A stretch of 64,000 nucleotides of DNA, taken from the NCBI RefSeq assembly GCF_020552705.1, contig NZ_JAJBZG010000005.1, forward strand, positions 1,163,445 to 1,227,444. Reading direction: 5' to 3'. The position numbers and the translations under genes were made by a program. Source of the stretch: Christiangramia sediminis. Its GTDB lineage: Bacteria; Bacteroidota; Bacteroidia; Flavobacteriales; Flavobacteriaceae. Positions 21,973 through 31,581 of the stretch are shown here, one piece after another. How positions within the stretch are numbered: the first letter of the stretch is position 1; every line of letters starts with the position of its first letter. The notes under the pieces are model-generated. The model did no database searches and had not been told where the DNA came from. It saw only the letters and a program-made list of their open reading frames with translations.

Positions 21973-22800
21973 ATGAATAAAAAAGTCGGCATTCAGGGAA
22001 TAAAAGGTTCATTCCATCATTTGGTGGCCATGGATTATTACCATAAAGATGTGGCGGTGATGGAGCATATGTCTTTTCATGAACTGGCTCAAAAACTAGC
22101 TTCGAAAGAGACCGATGAGGCAGTGATGGCTATTGAAAATAGCATTGCCGGTTCAATTCTTCCCAATTATGCCCTTATAAATGAATATAATTTAAGTATT
22201 ACCGGCGAACATTATACGCCGGTGAATATGAATTTGATGGCTATGGAAGGGCAGGCTATAGGCGATATTAAAAAGGTGTTTTCTCATCCTATGGCGCTGC
22301 TTCAGTGTAAGGAATTTTTTAAAAAACATCCGCATATAAAACTTATCGAAGATGCTGATACCGCTGAAGCTGCCAGGAGAATTTCAGAAGAAGGTTTGAT
22401 GAAAGTAGCAGCAGTAGCCAGTCCGGCCGCGGCAGAAATGTATGGTTTGGAGATCCTTGCCAAAGAGATACATACGATAAAAAGTAATGCTACCAGATTT
22501 TTGGTTTTGGGAATAGAAAGACAAAAGCCTAATGGAGAAATTCTGGATAAGGCGTCCCTAAAATTTAATCTGAAGAGCGAAAGGGGAAGTTTGGTTTCGG
22601 TGTTGAATATTCTAAGAGACTGCTACCTGGATATGACTAAGATCCAGTCTCTTCCCATTATTGATGAACCCTGGAAATATTCATTTTTTATAGATGTGAT
22701 CTTTGAAAGACCTGAAGATCTTGAGAAAGCGATAAACGTATTAAAATTGATGACCGAAGAACTAAAGGTTTTAGGTGTTTATAAAAACAGACTGGTATGA
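21973..22800 (+). CDS. pheA: Prephenate dehydratase
   Basis: A 275-residue enzyme turning prephenate into phenylpyruvate in phenylalanine synthesis. The N-terminal dehydratase domain begins VGIQGIKGSFHHLVA and includes AIENSIAGSILPNYALI and the catalytic NATRFLVLG. A C-terminal ACT domain (SERGSLVSVLNILRD) gives phenylalanine feedback. There is no chorismate mutase domain; that activity is fused to the DAHP synthase at the operon end. It overlaps the aminotransferase gene by ATGA. Controlled by the Phe/Tyr attenuator immediately upstream. Confidence 0.95.
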   Translation: MNKKVGIQGIKGSFHHLVAMDYYHKDVAVMEHMSFHELAQKLASKETDEAVMAIENSIAGSILPNYALINEYNLSITGEHYTPVNMNLMAMEGQAIGDIKKVFSHPMALLQCKEFFKKHPHIKLIEDADTAEAARRISEEGLMKVAAVASPAAAEMYGLEILAKEIHTIKSNATRFLVLGIERQKPNGEILDKASLKFNLKSERGSLVSVLNILRDCYLDMTKIQSLPIIDEPWKYSFFIDVIFERPEDLEKAINVLKLMTEELKVLGVYKNRLV

Positions 22801-23942
22801 TAACGGCAAAAAGGCTTGATACAGTTCAGGAATATTACTTTTCCAAAAAACTTAGAGAGGTGGCCGAGCTTAGAGCTCAGGGGAAGCCAATTATAAATCT
22901 GGGAATTGGAAGCCCGGACCTAGCTCCGCCACCACAGGTAGTGGAAGCATTGAATAAGGCACTTTCTTCTAATGGCGCTCACCAGTATCAGCCATATAAG
23001 GGGATCGCAGAATTGAGAAATGCCATTGCCGGATTTTATAAAAAGTTCTACGAACTGGATCTGGATTCGGAAACCGAAATATTGCCGTTGATGGGAAGTA
23101 AGGAAGGGATCATGCATATTTCCATGACTTTCTTAAATCCCGGAGATGAAGTTTTATTGCCGAATCCAGGGTACCCAACTTATAGTTCTGTAACCAAATT
23201 ACTGGATGCGAAAGAGCGCAATTATGAACTGAAAGCTGAAAAAAACTGGCTACCCGATCTTAAAGAACTGGGAGATGAAGATCTGAGCAAGGTTAAGATC
23301 ATGTGGGTTAACTATCCGCATATGCCTACCGGTTCAATCGCTTCAGATGAGTTTTTTTCAGAATTGACAGCATTTGCTGAAAAACATAAAATTCTGGTGG
23401 TCAATGATAATCCTTATAGTTTTATTCAGAATGATACTCCCAGAAGTATTCTTCAGAAAGACAATTTAAGTGACTATGTGATGGAATTAAATTCTTTAAG
23501 TAAGAGTTTTAATATGGCCGGCTGGAGAGTAGGAATACTGGCTGGAAGTAAGAAGAATATTAATTCTGTTCTAAAAGTGAAATCTAATATGGATAGCGGA
23601 ATGTTCTATCCGGTGCAGGCTGGAGCTGTGGAAGCTTTGAAGTTATCTGGTTCCTGGTTTAAAGAACAGAATAAGGTCTATGCAGATAGAAAGAAAAAAG
23701 TTCTGGAATTGATATCAGAATTAGATTGTGAAGTTAGGAAGGAACAGGTTGGTCTTTTTGTGTGGGCAAAAGTGCCGGAAGGAAAGACTTCAGAAGATAT
23801 AGTAAATGATCTGTTATATAATAAAGACATCTTTATAACGCCAGGATTTATTTTCGGTTCCCAAGGGGAAGGATATATAAGATTCTCCCTTTGTGCAAAT
23901 GAGGAGGTAATTGAGGAAGCTTTAAAAAGAATAAAAGAATGA
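22797..23942 (+). CDS. Class I/II PLP aminotransferase (aromatic amino-acid pathway)
   Basis: A 381-residue fold-type I aminotransferase. NLGIGSPDLAPP near the N-terminus, NYPHMPTGSIAS, and the PLP lysine in NSLSKSFNMAGWRVG are clear. Placed between pheA and tyrA with 4-base overlaps on both sides, it most likely transaminates phenylpyruvate and 4-hydroxyphenylpyruvate, or prephenate, to give Phe and Tyr. The sequence group also contains LL-diaminopimelate and aspartate aminotransferase relatives, so substrate choice rests on context. Confidence 0.88.
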   Translation: MITAKRLDTVQEYYFSKKLREVAELRAQGKPIINLGIGSPDLAPPPQVVEALNKALSSNGAHQYQPYKGIAELRNAIAGFYKKFYELDLDSETEILPLMGSKEGIMHISMTFLNPGDEVLLPNPGYPTYSSVTKLLDAKERNYELKAEKNWLPDLKELGDEDLSKVKIMWVNYPHMPTGSIASDEFFSELTAFAEKHKILVVNDNPYSFIQNDTPRSILQKDNLSDYVMELNSLSKSFNMAGWRVGILAGSKKNINSVLKVKSNMDSGMFYPVQAGAVEALKLSGSWFKEQNKVYADRKKKVLELISELDCEVRKEQVGLFVWAKVPEGKTSEDIVNDLLYNKDIFITPGFIFGSQGEGYIRFSLCANEEVIEEALKRIKE

Positions 23943-24823
23943 AAGTTTTTGTAATAGGAGTAGGACTGATAGGAGGCTCTTTTGCTTTGGATCTCAAATC
24001 TGAATTAGATAAGGTAGAGATCTTTGGGATAGATGAGAACGATGAACATTTGGATAAAGCTTTAGAACTTGAAATAATAGATCAAAAAGCAAAATTTGAG
24101 GATCTTAAAAAGGCAGACCTTGTCTACCTTGCTATTCCGGTAGATGCTTCACTGGAAGTTCTGCCGAAGATTTTGGATCTGGTAAATGATAATTGTGTAG
24201 TGACCGATGCCGGGTCAACCAAAGAACATCTTTGTGAAAAGGTAGCGGGTCATCCTAAACGTAGAAATTACCTTTCTGGTCATCCCATTTCAGGAACAGA
24301 GTATTCAGGGCCTTCGGCTGCTATACATGGCCTGTTCAGGAATAAGACAAATATCATTTGCGAAGTAGAAAAAACAGCATTCAAGTTACAGGAAAAAGCT
24401 TTGGAGATCTTTCAGGCTATCGGGATGAGAATAAGGTATATGGATCCTGTTTCTCACGACCGACATATCGCTTATGTGTCTCACTTATCACATATAAGCT
24501 CCTTTATGCTAGGGAAGACCGTGCTTGAAAAGGAAAAAAACGAAAGGGATATTTTTGATCTCGCCGGCAGTGGATTTGCTTCTACGGTAAGACTGGCGAA
24601 AAGTTCTCCGGCCATGTGGACACCAATTTTCAGTTTGAATAAGAAGAATGTCATGGAAACTTTGGATGAATATATTTCAAACCTGAAACACTTCAGAAAA
24701 TTGATGGAAGAAGATAATTTTGAGGAGGTTTTCAATGAAATGGAAAGAACAAATCATATAAGAGAAGTACTAAACGGAATAAATCAAAAAGAGGAAACTA
24801 AAATACTTGAAAATGGAAAATAA
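23939..24823 (+). CDS. tyrA: Prephenate dehydrogenase
   Basis: A 294-residue NAD(P)-dependent enzyme converting prephenate to 4-hydroxyphenylpyruvate for tyrosine. It has the NAD motif VIGVGLIGGSFAL (residues 4-16), TDAGSTKEHL, SGHPISGTEYSG, and the catalytic histidine region SHDRHIAYVSHLSH. No ACT domain is present. It overlaps the upstream aminotransferase by 4 bases and the next gene by 11 bases, so all four genes are translationally coupled. Confidence 0.94.
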   Translation: MKVFVIGVGLIGGSFALDLKSELDKVEIFGIDENDEHLDKALELEIIDQKAKFEDLKKADLVYLAIPVDASLEVLPKILDLVNDNCVVTDAGSTKEHLCEKVAGHPKRRNYLSGHPISGTEYSGPSAAIHGLFRNKTNIICEVEKTAFKLQEKALEIFQAIGMRIRYMDPVSHDRHIAYVSHLSHISSFMLGKTVLEKEKNERDIFDLAGSGFASTVRLAKSSPAMWTPIFSLNKKNVMETLDEYISNLKHFRKLMEEDNFEEVFNEMERTNHIREVLNGINQKEETKILENGK

Positions 24824-25901
24824 GAAAGAACTCAGAACATGGTTAGATGATTTTGGATTGTCACACCCACTGGTAATTGCAGGACCTTGCAGTGCCGAAA
24901 CAGAAGAACAGGTTTTGACGATCGCACACCAGTTAAAGGATAGCGATGCAACCGTATTAAGAGCAGGAATCTGGAAACCGCGAACCCGACCAGGGAATTT
25001 TGAGGGCGTTGGAGCTCTTGGTCTAAAATGGCTTCAGAAGGCTAAAGAGGAAACTGGAATGCTCACAACTACTGAAGTTGCCAACCCGAATCATGTAGAT
25101 CTTGCGCTAAAACATGATGTGGATATTCTTTGGATAGGAGCGAGAACTACGGTTTCCCCATTTATCGTTCAGGAGATTGCCGATGCTTTAAAAGGAACAG
25201 ATAAGATCGTATTGGTTAAGAATCCAGTGAACCCAGATCTTTCATTATGGTTAGGAGCAGTAGAAAGACTACATACGGCAGACATCAACAAACTTGGGGT
25301 AATTCATCGTGGTTTTTCGGCCTATGAAAAAACAAAATATAGAAACAATCCTGAATGGCAGATACCTATTGAGCTTCAAAATAAGTTTCCTGATCTTCCA
25401 CTTATTCTGGATCCGTCGCATATAGCTGGAAGAAGAGATATCATCTTTGATCTTTGCCAGACCGCGCTTGATTTGAACTATGACGGGATTATGGTCGAGA
25501 CTCACCATACGCCGGATAAAGCCTGGAGTGATGCGGCACAACAAATAACCCCGGAAACACTTATCAAGATGATGGAAGATTTGAAAGTAAGAAAGGAAAT
25601 TTCGGCTAGTGAAGAATTTCAGAATAAACTAACCGCGTTACGTTCAAGAATTGATATTACCGATAGTCAGATTCTGGAAATACTTTCGAAGAGAATGAAA
25701 ATTTCAGAAGAAATAGGACAGGTTAAAAAAGACCAGAACGTTGCAATTCTTCAAACAAAAAGATGGAATGAGATCCTAGGAAAAATGGTTCTGGAAGGTG
25801 AAGAAAAAGGACTTAGTGAAGAATTTGTGCTCAGAATGTTTAAAGCAATTCACCAGGAATCTATTAATCATCAGCAAAAAATTCTTGATGAAACCAGATA
25901 A
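24813..25901 (+). CDS. Bifunctional DAHP synthase / chorismate mutase
   Basis: A 362-residue protein. The N-terminal domain is a type I-beta (KDO8P-like) 3-deoxy-7-phosphoheptulonate synthase (VIAGPCSAETEEQ, AGIWKPRTRPGNFEG, LILDPSHIAGRRD, MVETHHTPDKAWSDA). The C-terminal 90 residues are an AroQ chorismate mutase (LRSRIDITDSQILEILSKRM). It thus catalyses both the first step and the branch-point step of aromatic synthesis, and the fused mutase may also serve as the allosteric domain. The start is the ATG at 24813; the preceding in-frame TTG at 24807 is less likely. Confidence 0.93.
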   Translation: MENKKELRTWLDDFGLSHPLVIAGPCSAETEEQVLTIAHQLKDSDATVLRAGIWKPRTRPGNFEGVGALGLKWLQKAKEETGMLTTTEVANPNHVDLALKHDVDILWIGARTTVSPFIVQEIADALKGTDKIVLVKNPVNPDLSLWLGAVERLHTADINKLGVIHRGFSAYEKTKYRNNPEWQIPIELQNKFPDLPLILDPSHIAGRRDIIFDLCQTALDLNYDGIMVETHHTPDKAWSDAAQQITPETLIKMMEDLKVRKEISASEEFQNKLTALRSRIDITDSQILEILSKRMKISEEIGQVKKDQNVAILQTKRWNEILGKMVLEGEEKGLSEEFVLRMFKAIHQESINHQQKILDETR

Positions 25902-25996
25902 TTTCAAACAAAGGATAGATATATATGTCGTCTTGAAATAAACCTATAAATTTGTATGGAAAGTATATAATTCAGGATATGAATAATTTAGTATAG

Positions 25997-26944
25997 ATGC
26001 AGGGAACGGTTTATAAATCCACGGGGAGCTGGTATCAGGTCAAATCTGAAAATGGTGAATTTTACGATTGCAGGATCAAAGGAAAATTCAGAATTCAGGG
26101 AATCAAAAGCACCAATCCCGTTGCTGTTGGAGATGAGGTTACCTTCGACCTGGAAGAGGGAGTGGAAGAAAATACCGGAGTTATTAAAAAGATCAGGGAG
26201 CGGGAGAATTACATTATTCGCAAGTCGGTTAATCTTTCAAAGCAGACGCATATTATCGCTTCAAATATAGATCAGGTATTTCTGCTTATTACGTTAAATA
26301 ACCCACCAACTTTAACCACTTTTATAGATCGTTTCCTGGTTACTGCTGAAGCTTATGCTATATCAGCGGTGTTGCTTTTTAATAAAGTAGACACTTATTC
26401 CATAGAAGAACTTGCTGAAGTAAAATATTTGGCAGAATTGTATAGAGGTGCGGGTTATGAATGTATTGGTATTTCAGCTAAAAATGGCAAGAATGTAGAT
26501 AAGGTCAAGGATAAAATGACCGGAAAGACCAGTATGATCTCGGGACATAGCGGAACGGGAAAGTCAACTTTAATCAATGCCATAGAACCAAGCTTAGCTC
26601 TTAAAACCTCGGAAATCTCTAAACAACACAGCCAGGGTCAGCACACCACTACATTTGCTGAAATGTTTGACCTTAGTTTTGATGCCAGGATTATTGATAC
26701 TCCCGGTATCAAAGGTTTTGGAGTGGTAGATATGGATCGTGAAGAGATAGGTGATTATTTCCCGGAATTTTTTGAAAGAAAACAGGATTGTAAATTTCAT
26801 AATTGTCTGCACTTAGAAGAACCAAAATGTGCTATAAAAGATGCTTTGGAAGCGGGGGAGATCGCCTGGTCCAGATATAAAAGTTACCTGCAAATTATGG
26901 AAGGCGAAGAGGATAATTACAGAATAGACCAATATCAAAAATAA
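25997..26944 (+). CDS. rsgA: Ribosome small-subunit GTPase A
   Basis: A 315-residue circularly permuted GTPase that helps mature the 30S subunit. Order of motifs: OB-fold N-terminus, G4 (LLFNKVD), G1 (SGHSGTGKSTLIN), G3 (DTPG), and a C-terminal zinc-binding segment with Cys/His ligands in DCKFHNCLHLEEPKC. It is 95 bases after the DAHP synthase gene and overlaps dtd by one base. It is probably part of the long aromatic operon, although it may have its own promoter. Confidence 0.95.
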   Translation: MQGTVYKSTGSWYQVKSENGEFYDCRIKGKFRIQGIKSTNPVAVGDEVTFDLEEGVEENTGVIKKIRERENYIIRKSVNLSKQTHIIASNIDQVFLLITLNNPPTLTTFIDRFLVTAEAYAISAVLLFNKVDTYSIEELAEVKYLAELYRGAGYECIGISAKNGKNVDKVKDKMTGKTSMISGHSGTGKSTLINAIEPSLALKTSEISKQHSQGQHTTTFAEMFDLSFDARIIDTPGIKGFGVVDMDREEIGDYFPEFFERKQDCKFHNCLHLEEPKCAIKDALEAGEIAWSRYKSYLQIMEGEEDNYRIDQYQK

Positions 26945-27396
26945 TGAAGGCAGTAATTCAAAGAGTTTCCGAAGCCTCTGTAACCGTAGATCATAAAGTT
27001 TGTGCAGTAATATATCAGGGCTTATTAATTTTTCTGGGAATTGAAGAAGAAGATAATGAGGAGGATATTGACTGGTTGTGCAGAAAGATCGTAAACATGA
27101 GGATTTTTAATGATGAACAGGATGTTATGAATGATTCTTTAAAAAGTGTGGATGGAGATACTATTATCGTAAGTCAGTTCACCTTACATGCCAGTACAAA
27201 AAAAGGAAACAGACCCAGTTATATAAAAGCAGCCAAGCCGGAAATTGCAGAGCCACTATATTTAGATTTTATTTCCAAATTTGAACAGGAACTTGGTAAA
27301 AGTGTAGGTTCAGGGGTTTTTGGCGGAGACATGAAAGTTTCGCTGCTTAACGATGGACCGGTAACAATTATAATAGATTCTAAAAATAAGAATTAA
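26944..27396 (+). CDS. dtd: D-aminoacyl-tRNA deacylase
   Basis: A 150-residue enzyme that removes D-amino acids, classically D-tyrosine, from tRNA. It starts MKAVIQRVSEASV and has the two signature motifs SQFTL and the Gly-cis-Pro segment GPVTI near the C-terminus. It overlaps rsgA and the next gene by one base each (TAATG). Its position inside a Phe/Tyr-controlled operon is suggestive but may only reflect gene order. Confidence 0.95.
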   Translation: MKAVIQRVSEASVTVDHKVCAVIYQGLLIFLGIEEEDNEEDIDWLCRKIVNMRIFNDEQDVMNDSLKSVDGDTIIVSQFTLHASTKKGNRPSYIKAAKPEIAEPLYLDFISKFEQELGKSVGSGVFGGDMKVSLLNDGPVTIIIDSKNKN

Positions 27397-27722
27397 TGGA
27401 AATTCAGAACGCGCAGAAAGCGGTAGATAATTGGATCAAAGAAAACGGAGTTCGTTATTTTAACGAATTAACCAATATGGCCCAGCTTACTGAAGAAGTA
27501 GGCGAAGTGGCCCGCATTATTGCACGCCGCTACGGTGAGCAAAGTGAAAAGGAGTCTGATAAGAATAAAGATCTTGGGGAGGAATTAGCAGACGTGGTTT
27601 TTGTAGTGCTCTGTCTTGCAAATCAAACCGGAATTGATCTTCAGGAAGCATTTGACAGGAAATTGGATATCAAGACAAAAAGAGATAAAGACAGACATAA
27701 GAATAACGAAAAGCTGAAATAA
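27396..27722 (+). CDS. MazG-like nucleotide pyrophosphohydrolase
   Basis: A 108-residue all-alpha NTP pyrophosphatase of the MazG-like group. The metal-binding pattern EEVGEVARII followed by EELADVVFVVLCL is the ExxE...ExxD motif of the family. It probably removes non-canonical or damaged nucleotides. One-base overlaps with dtd and the next gene put it firmly in the operon. Confidence 0.9.
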   Translation: MEIQNAQKAVDNWIKENGVRYFNELTNMAQLTEEVGEVARIIARRYGEQSEKESDKNKDLGEELADVVFVVLCLANQTGIDLQEAFDRKLDIKTKRDKDRHKNNEKLK

Positions 27723-27976
27723 TGAAATTTAAATCAATTATTTCAACAAGAGCTTTTTGGAAATCAGTTTTTTGGCTGGGTCTTTCTTTTCTAGTATTAT
27801 ACAATGTAATTACCATTTTCTTTGAATACGGTGAGTTTGACTTTGTAAGGTTTTTTGAGGAAAGGACCGGTGATGGTAAGTTGATAAGATTTGTCATTGG
27901 TCAGCTACTGGCGGCTTTTATGTATGGATTTATTTTAGCCTTCGGACAGTTTCGTGGAAAAGAAAAGAAAAATTAA
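27722..27976 (+). CDS. Small membrane protein of unknown function
   Basis: An 84-residue protein with two hydrophobic segments (about residues 14-30 and 58-75) linked by an acidic loop. I recognise no named family. One-base overlap with the MazG-like gene and a 30-base gap to aroA show it is co-transcribed. Confidence 0.8.
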   Translation: MKFKSIISTRAFWKSVFWLGLSFLVLYNVITIFFEYGEFDFVRFFEERTGDGKLIRFVIGQLLAAFMYGFILAFGQFRGKEKKN

Positions 27977-28006
27977 ATTGCATATTTCATTCTAGCATTT
28001 TCGAAA

Positions 28007-29224
28007 ATGACCCTATCCCTTCAACACTCCAGTAAAAATCTAATTGCAGATCTACAGATCACAGGCTCTAAAAGTGAATCTAACAGACTGCTCATTCTTC
28101 AGGCTCTATATCCAAATATTCAAATTGAAAATCTTTCCAATAGTGATGATACTGTAGTTTTAAAGAAGGCTCTGGATCAATCCTCGGGAGTGATAGATAT
28201 TCATCATGCCGGCACCGCCATGCGTTTTTTAACCGCCTATTTCGCTTCCAAAGAAGGTTGTGAAGTTGAGATTACCGGTAGTAAACGAATGAAGGAGCGT
28301 CCTATAAGACTTTTAGTGGATGCTCTTCAAAGAATGGGTGCTGATATACAATATAAGAATGAAATAGGATATCCTCCACTCCTAATAAAAGGAAAGAAAC
28401 TTCATGTAGATTCGGTAAAGCTGCAAGCAAACGTTAGCAGTCAGTATGTATCGGCTCTAATGCTTATTGGAGCATCACTTCCGAAAGGGCTGGAAATTAT
28501 TCTTGAAGGACAAATAACATCCACACCATATATATTAATGACGCTGGAAATACTTCAGCACGCAGGGATAAAAGGAGATTTTAAAGATGATCGTATCTTT
28601 ATTCATCCGGTAAAAAATATAGCAGCTTCAACTATTGCAGTTGAGTCTGACTGGAGTTCAGCTTCCTATTTTTATAGTATAGCTGCCATTTCTGAAACCG
28701 CTGAAATAAAACTCTCGAATTACAGAAAGAGCAGTAGACAGGGAGATTCCTGCCTGGCAAAGATTTATAAACATTTTGGAGTTCAGACTGAATTTCAGGG
28801 AAATAGTATTATCCTTAAAAAGCAAAAAGCAACTACTTCTATTAGAGTTTGTGAAGATCTAAGAGATGCTCCTGATATTGCACAAACTATTGCGGTTACC
28901 TGTCTCGCGCGGAGACTGGAATGCAAATTAGAAGGACTGCATACTTTAAAGATCAAAGAAACCGACAGGCTACAGGCTTTAAAGAATGAGATGGAAAAAT
29001 TTGGAGCTGAGGTGAAGACCACAAAAGATAGTTTGCATCTTCTGCCATGTAAAAACCTTAAGGCAAATGTGCAAATAGAAACTTATAACGATCATCGTAT
29101 GGCCATGGCTTTTGCTCCGCTGGCACAAAAAGTTCCAGTCACAATAATAGATGCCGAGGTGGTATCTAAATCTTATCCCGATTTTTGGGAAGACCTTAAA
29201 AAATTACAGTTTTTGGTACAATAA
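28007..29224 (+). CDS. aroA: 5-enolpyruvylshikimate-3-phosphate synthase
   Basis: A 405-residue EPSP synthase, the sixth step of the shikimate pathway. It has SKSESNRLLIL, DIHHAGTAMRFLTAYF, ITGSKRMKERPI, KIKETDRLQALKNEM, and the late NDHRMAMAF motif. Its HAGTAMRF segment has Ala in place of the second Gly of the GNAGTAxR motif of class I enzymes, so inhibitor sensitivity cannot be assumed. It is the last gene of the operon that begins at the Phe/Tyr attenuator. Confidence 0.94.
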   Translation: MTLSLQHSSKNLIADLQITGSKSESNRLLILQALYPNIQIENLSNSDDTVVLKKALDQSSGVIDIHHAGTAMRFLTAYFASKEGCEVEITGSKRMKERPIRLLVDALQRMGADIQYKNEIGYPPLLIKGKKLHVDSVKLQANVSSQYVSALMLIGASLPKGLEIILEGQITSTPYILMTLEILQHAGIKGDFKDDRIFIHPVKNIAASTIAVESDWSSASYFYSIAAISETAEIKLSNYRKSSRQGDSCLAKIYKHFGVQTEFQGNSIILKKQKATTSIRVCEDLRDAPDIAQTIAVTCLARRLECKLEGLHTLKIKETDRLQALKNEMEKFGAEVKTTKDSLHLLPCKNLKANVQIETYNDHRMAMAFAPLAQKVPVTIIDAEVVSKSYPDFWEDLKKLQFLVQ

Positions 29225-29256
29225 ATTATTTTATTTCCAAATAAACACTCATTTAC

Positions 29257-29288
29257 TTGACAACCCCTACCTTGAGATTGTATATTTG
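29257..29288 (+). promoter_or_regulatory. Promoter of queA
   Basis: TTG (29257-29259), 21 bases, then TATATTTG (29281-29288). A strong -33/-7 match placed 20 bases before the queA start. Confidence 0.75.
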
Positions 29289-29308
29289 CGGCTTTTAAAA
29301 CAGCAACT

Positions 29309-30364
29309 ATGGGAATGAAACTTTCGAATTTCAATTTTGAACTGCCACCAGAACTTTTGGCTGAATATCCATCTGAAAATCGCGACGAAGCGAGACTGAT
29401 GGTGCTTAACCGAAAAGAGCAGACGATTGAACATAAAAAATTTAAAGATTTAATTGATTATTTTGAGCCGCAAGATGTGATGGTTCTTAATAACACGAAA
29501 GTTTTTCCTGCCAGATTATACGGAAATAAAGAAAAAACAGGCGCCAGAATTGAAGTCTTTTTGTTAAGAGAGTTGAATCCTGAAACAAAATTATGGGATG
29601 TCCTGGTAGATCCTGCAAGAAAAATTAGAATTGGAAATAAACTTTACTTTGGGGAAGATGAAAGTCTTGTGGCTGAAGTTATAGATAATACTACTTCCAG
29701 AGGAAGAACCTTGAGATTCCTGTACGACGGATCTTACAGTGATTTTAGAAAGAAACTTAAAGAACTGGGGCAAACTCCACTTCCAAAGTATATTAAAAGG
29801 GAGGTAGAGGCTTCAGATGAGGAAAGATATCAAACGATCTACGCTAAAAATGAAGGAGCTGTTGCGGCACCAACTGCGGGTCTGCATTTTTCAAAGCATT
29901 TATTGAAACGATTGGAGATCAAGGGTGTTGATTTTGCTGAAGTAACTCTTCATGTTGGTTTGGGTACATTTAGCCCGGTTGAGGTGGAAGACCTTTCAAA
30001 ACATAAAATGGATAGCGAAGAAGCATTTATTACCAAGGATGCAACCGAGGTGATAAATAACGCCAAAACTGAAAGACGTAAAGTTTGTGCTGTGGGAACC
30101 ACCGTGATGAGAGTACTGGAAAGCGCTGTTTCATCAGATCAGACTTTGAATGAATTTGGTGGGTGGACCAATAAATTTATTTTTCCTCCATATGATTTCA
30201 ATATCGCGAATTGTATGGTCACGAACTTCCATACTCCAAAATCTACTCTTTTAATGATGGTTTCTGCATTTGCGGGACATGATTTTATGAAGAAGGCTTA
30301 TGAGGAGGCTGTGAAAGAGAAATACAGATTCTACACCTATGGTGATGCGATGCTGATCTTATAG
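29309..30364 (+). CDS. queA: tRNA preQ1(34) S-adenosylmethionine ribosyltransferase-isomerase
   Basis: A 351-residue QueA, forming epoxyqueuosine in tRNA wobble position 34. Conserved segments: [54 protein letters not shown] and [12 protein letters not shown]. The family often begins at MKLSNF, so the ATG at 29315 is an alternative start two codons later. It is monocistronic, bounded by its own promoter and terminator. Confidence 0.95.
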   Translation: MGMKLSNFNFELPPELLAEYPSENRDEARLMVLNRKEQTIEHKKFKDLIDYFEPQDVMVLNNTKVFPARLYGNKEKTGARIEVFLLRELNPETKLWDVLVDPARKIRIGNKLYFGEDESLVAEVIDNTTSRGRTLRFLYDGSYSDFRKKLKELGQTPLPKYIKREVEASDEERYQTIYAKNEGAVAAPTAGLHFSKHLLKRLEIKGVDFAEVTLHVGLGTFSPVEVEDLSKHKMDSEEAFITKDATEVINNAKTERRKVCAVGTTVMRVLESAVSSDQTLNEFGGWTNKFIFPPYDFNIANCMVTNFHTPKSTLLMMVSAFAGHDFMKKAYEEAVKEKYRFYTYGDAMLIL

Positions 30365-30382
30365 TCGGAATTTAAGATAATT

Positions 30383-30421
30383 AAAGGCCATAAATCGAAA
30401 TCCGGTTTATGGCCTTTTTTG
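30383..30421 (+). terminator. Terminator after queA
   Basis: AAAGGCCATAAA (30383-30394) pairs perfectly with TTTATGGCCTTT (30406-30417), loop of 11 bases, followed by T residues. Confidence 0.9.
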
Positions 30422-30479
30422 TAAGCTATTGATATTTAAAAGACTGAAGCATTCAGTTTTAACTTCGTAATTTAGCAGC

Positions 30480-31523
30480 GTGAAAGAAAAAAAGAAGGAC
30501 ATACGGGCACTTACTAAGGAACAACTTCAGAAATTCTTCGTTTCTGAAGGAGATAAGTCTTTCCGCGGAAGCCAGGTTTACGAATGGTTGTGGAATAAAG
30601 CGGCTCATTCTTTTGATGATATGACCAATATCTCGAAAGAAACGCGACAAATGCTGAAGGATAATTTCGTGATCAATCATATCCGGGTAGACCGGATGCA
30701 GCGAAGTAGTGATGGCACTATTAAGAATGCGGTGAAACTTCATGATAGCCTTACTGTTGAATCTGTCTTAATTCCTACGAAATCGAGAACTACCGCCTGT
30801 GTCTCTTCCCAGGTTGGTTGCAGCCTGGATTGTCAGTTTTGCGCTACGGCTAAGCTTAAAAGAATGCGTAACCTTAATCCTGATGAGATCTACGATCAGG
30901 TGGTTGCGATAGATAATGAAAGTCGTTTATATTTTGATCGTCCACTTTCAAATATCGTATTTATGGGAATGGGTGAGCCTTTGATGAATTATAATAATGT
31001 AATGAAGGCTGTCGAGAAAATAACTTCACCAGAAGGACTGGGAATGTCTCCTAAGCGAATTACCATTTCAACTTCTGGAGTGCCTAAAATGATCAAAAAG
31101 CTGGCCGATGATGAAGCCAAGATCAAACTTGCCGTGTCCCTGCATTCTGCACGAAATGAAGTGAGAACGCAGATTATGCCTTTCAATGAAACTTTTCCAC
31201 TAGAAGATCTTCGCGAAGCTTTAGAATACTGGTATTCTAAAACTAAGAGCAGGATCACCTATGAATATATAGTATGGAAGGATATTAATGATACCCGGGA
31301 AGATGCTCAGGCTTTAGTAAGATTCTGTAAATATGTGCCCTGCAAGGTGAACCTTATCGAGTACAATCCTATCGATGACGGGAATTTTCAACAAGCCGCT
31401 TCAGAAGCAACCAATATGTATCAGGATATGCTGGAGAGAAATGGTATAACTGTTACTGTAAGGCGTTCACGAGGAAAGGATATTGATGCAGCCTGCGGTC
31501 AATTAGCAAATAAATCAGCTTAA
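30480..31523 (+). CDS. rlmN: 23S rRNA A2503 / tRNA A37 C2-methyltransferase
   Basis: A 347-residue radical-SAM enzyme. The cluster motif is CSLDCQFC (Cx3Cx2C); the two catalytic cysteines are in TACVSSQVGC and near the C-terminus in AACGQL. NIVFMGMGEPLMNY is the conserved GMGEP segment. It methylates A2503 of 23S rRNA and A37 of some tRNAs. The start codon is GTG at 30480; a TAACTTCG element (30462-30469) lies just upstream and could be its -7 box. Confidence 0.95.
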   Translation: MKEKKKDIRALTKEQLQKFFVSEGDKSFRGSQVYEWLWNKAAHSFDDMTNISKETRQMLKDNFVINHIRVDRMQRSSDGTIKNAVKLHDSLTVESVLIPTKSRTTACVSSQVGCSLDCQFCATAKLKRMRNLNPDEIYDQVVAIDNESRLYFDRPLSNIVFMGMGEPLMNYNNVMKAVEKITSPEGLGMSPKRITISTSGVPKMIKKLADDEAKIKLAVSLHSARNEVRTQIMPFNETFPLEDLREALEYWYSKTKSRITYEYIVWKDINDTREDAQALVRFCKYVPCKVNLIEYNPIDDGNFQQAASEATNMYQDMLERNGITVTVRRSRGKDIDAACGQLANKSA

Positions 31524-31581
31524 ATTCCTAAGCTTTCTATAAGCTTTTCCTTCGGTTTAAATATGTATATTTACGGCCTTT

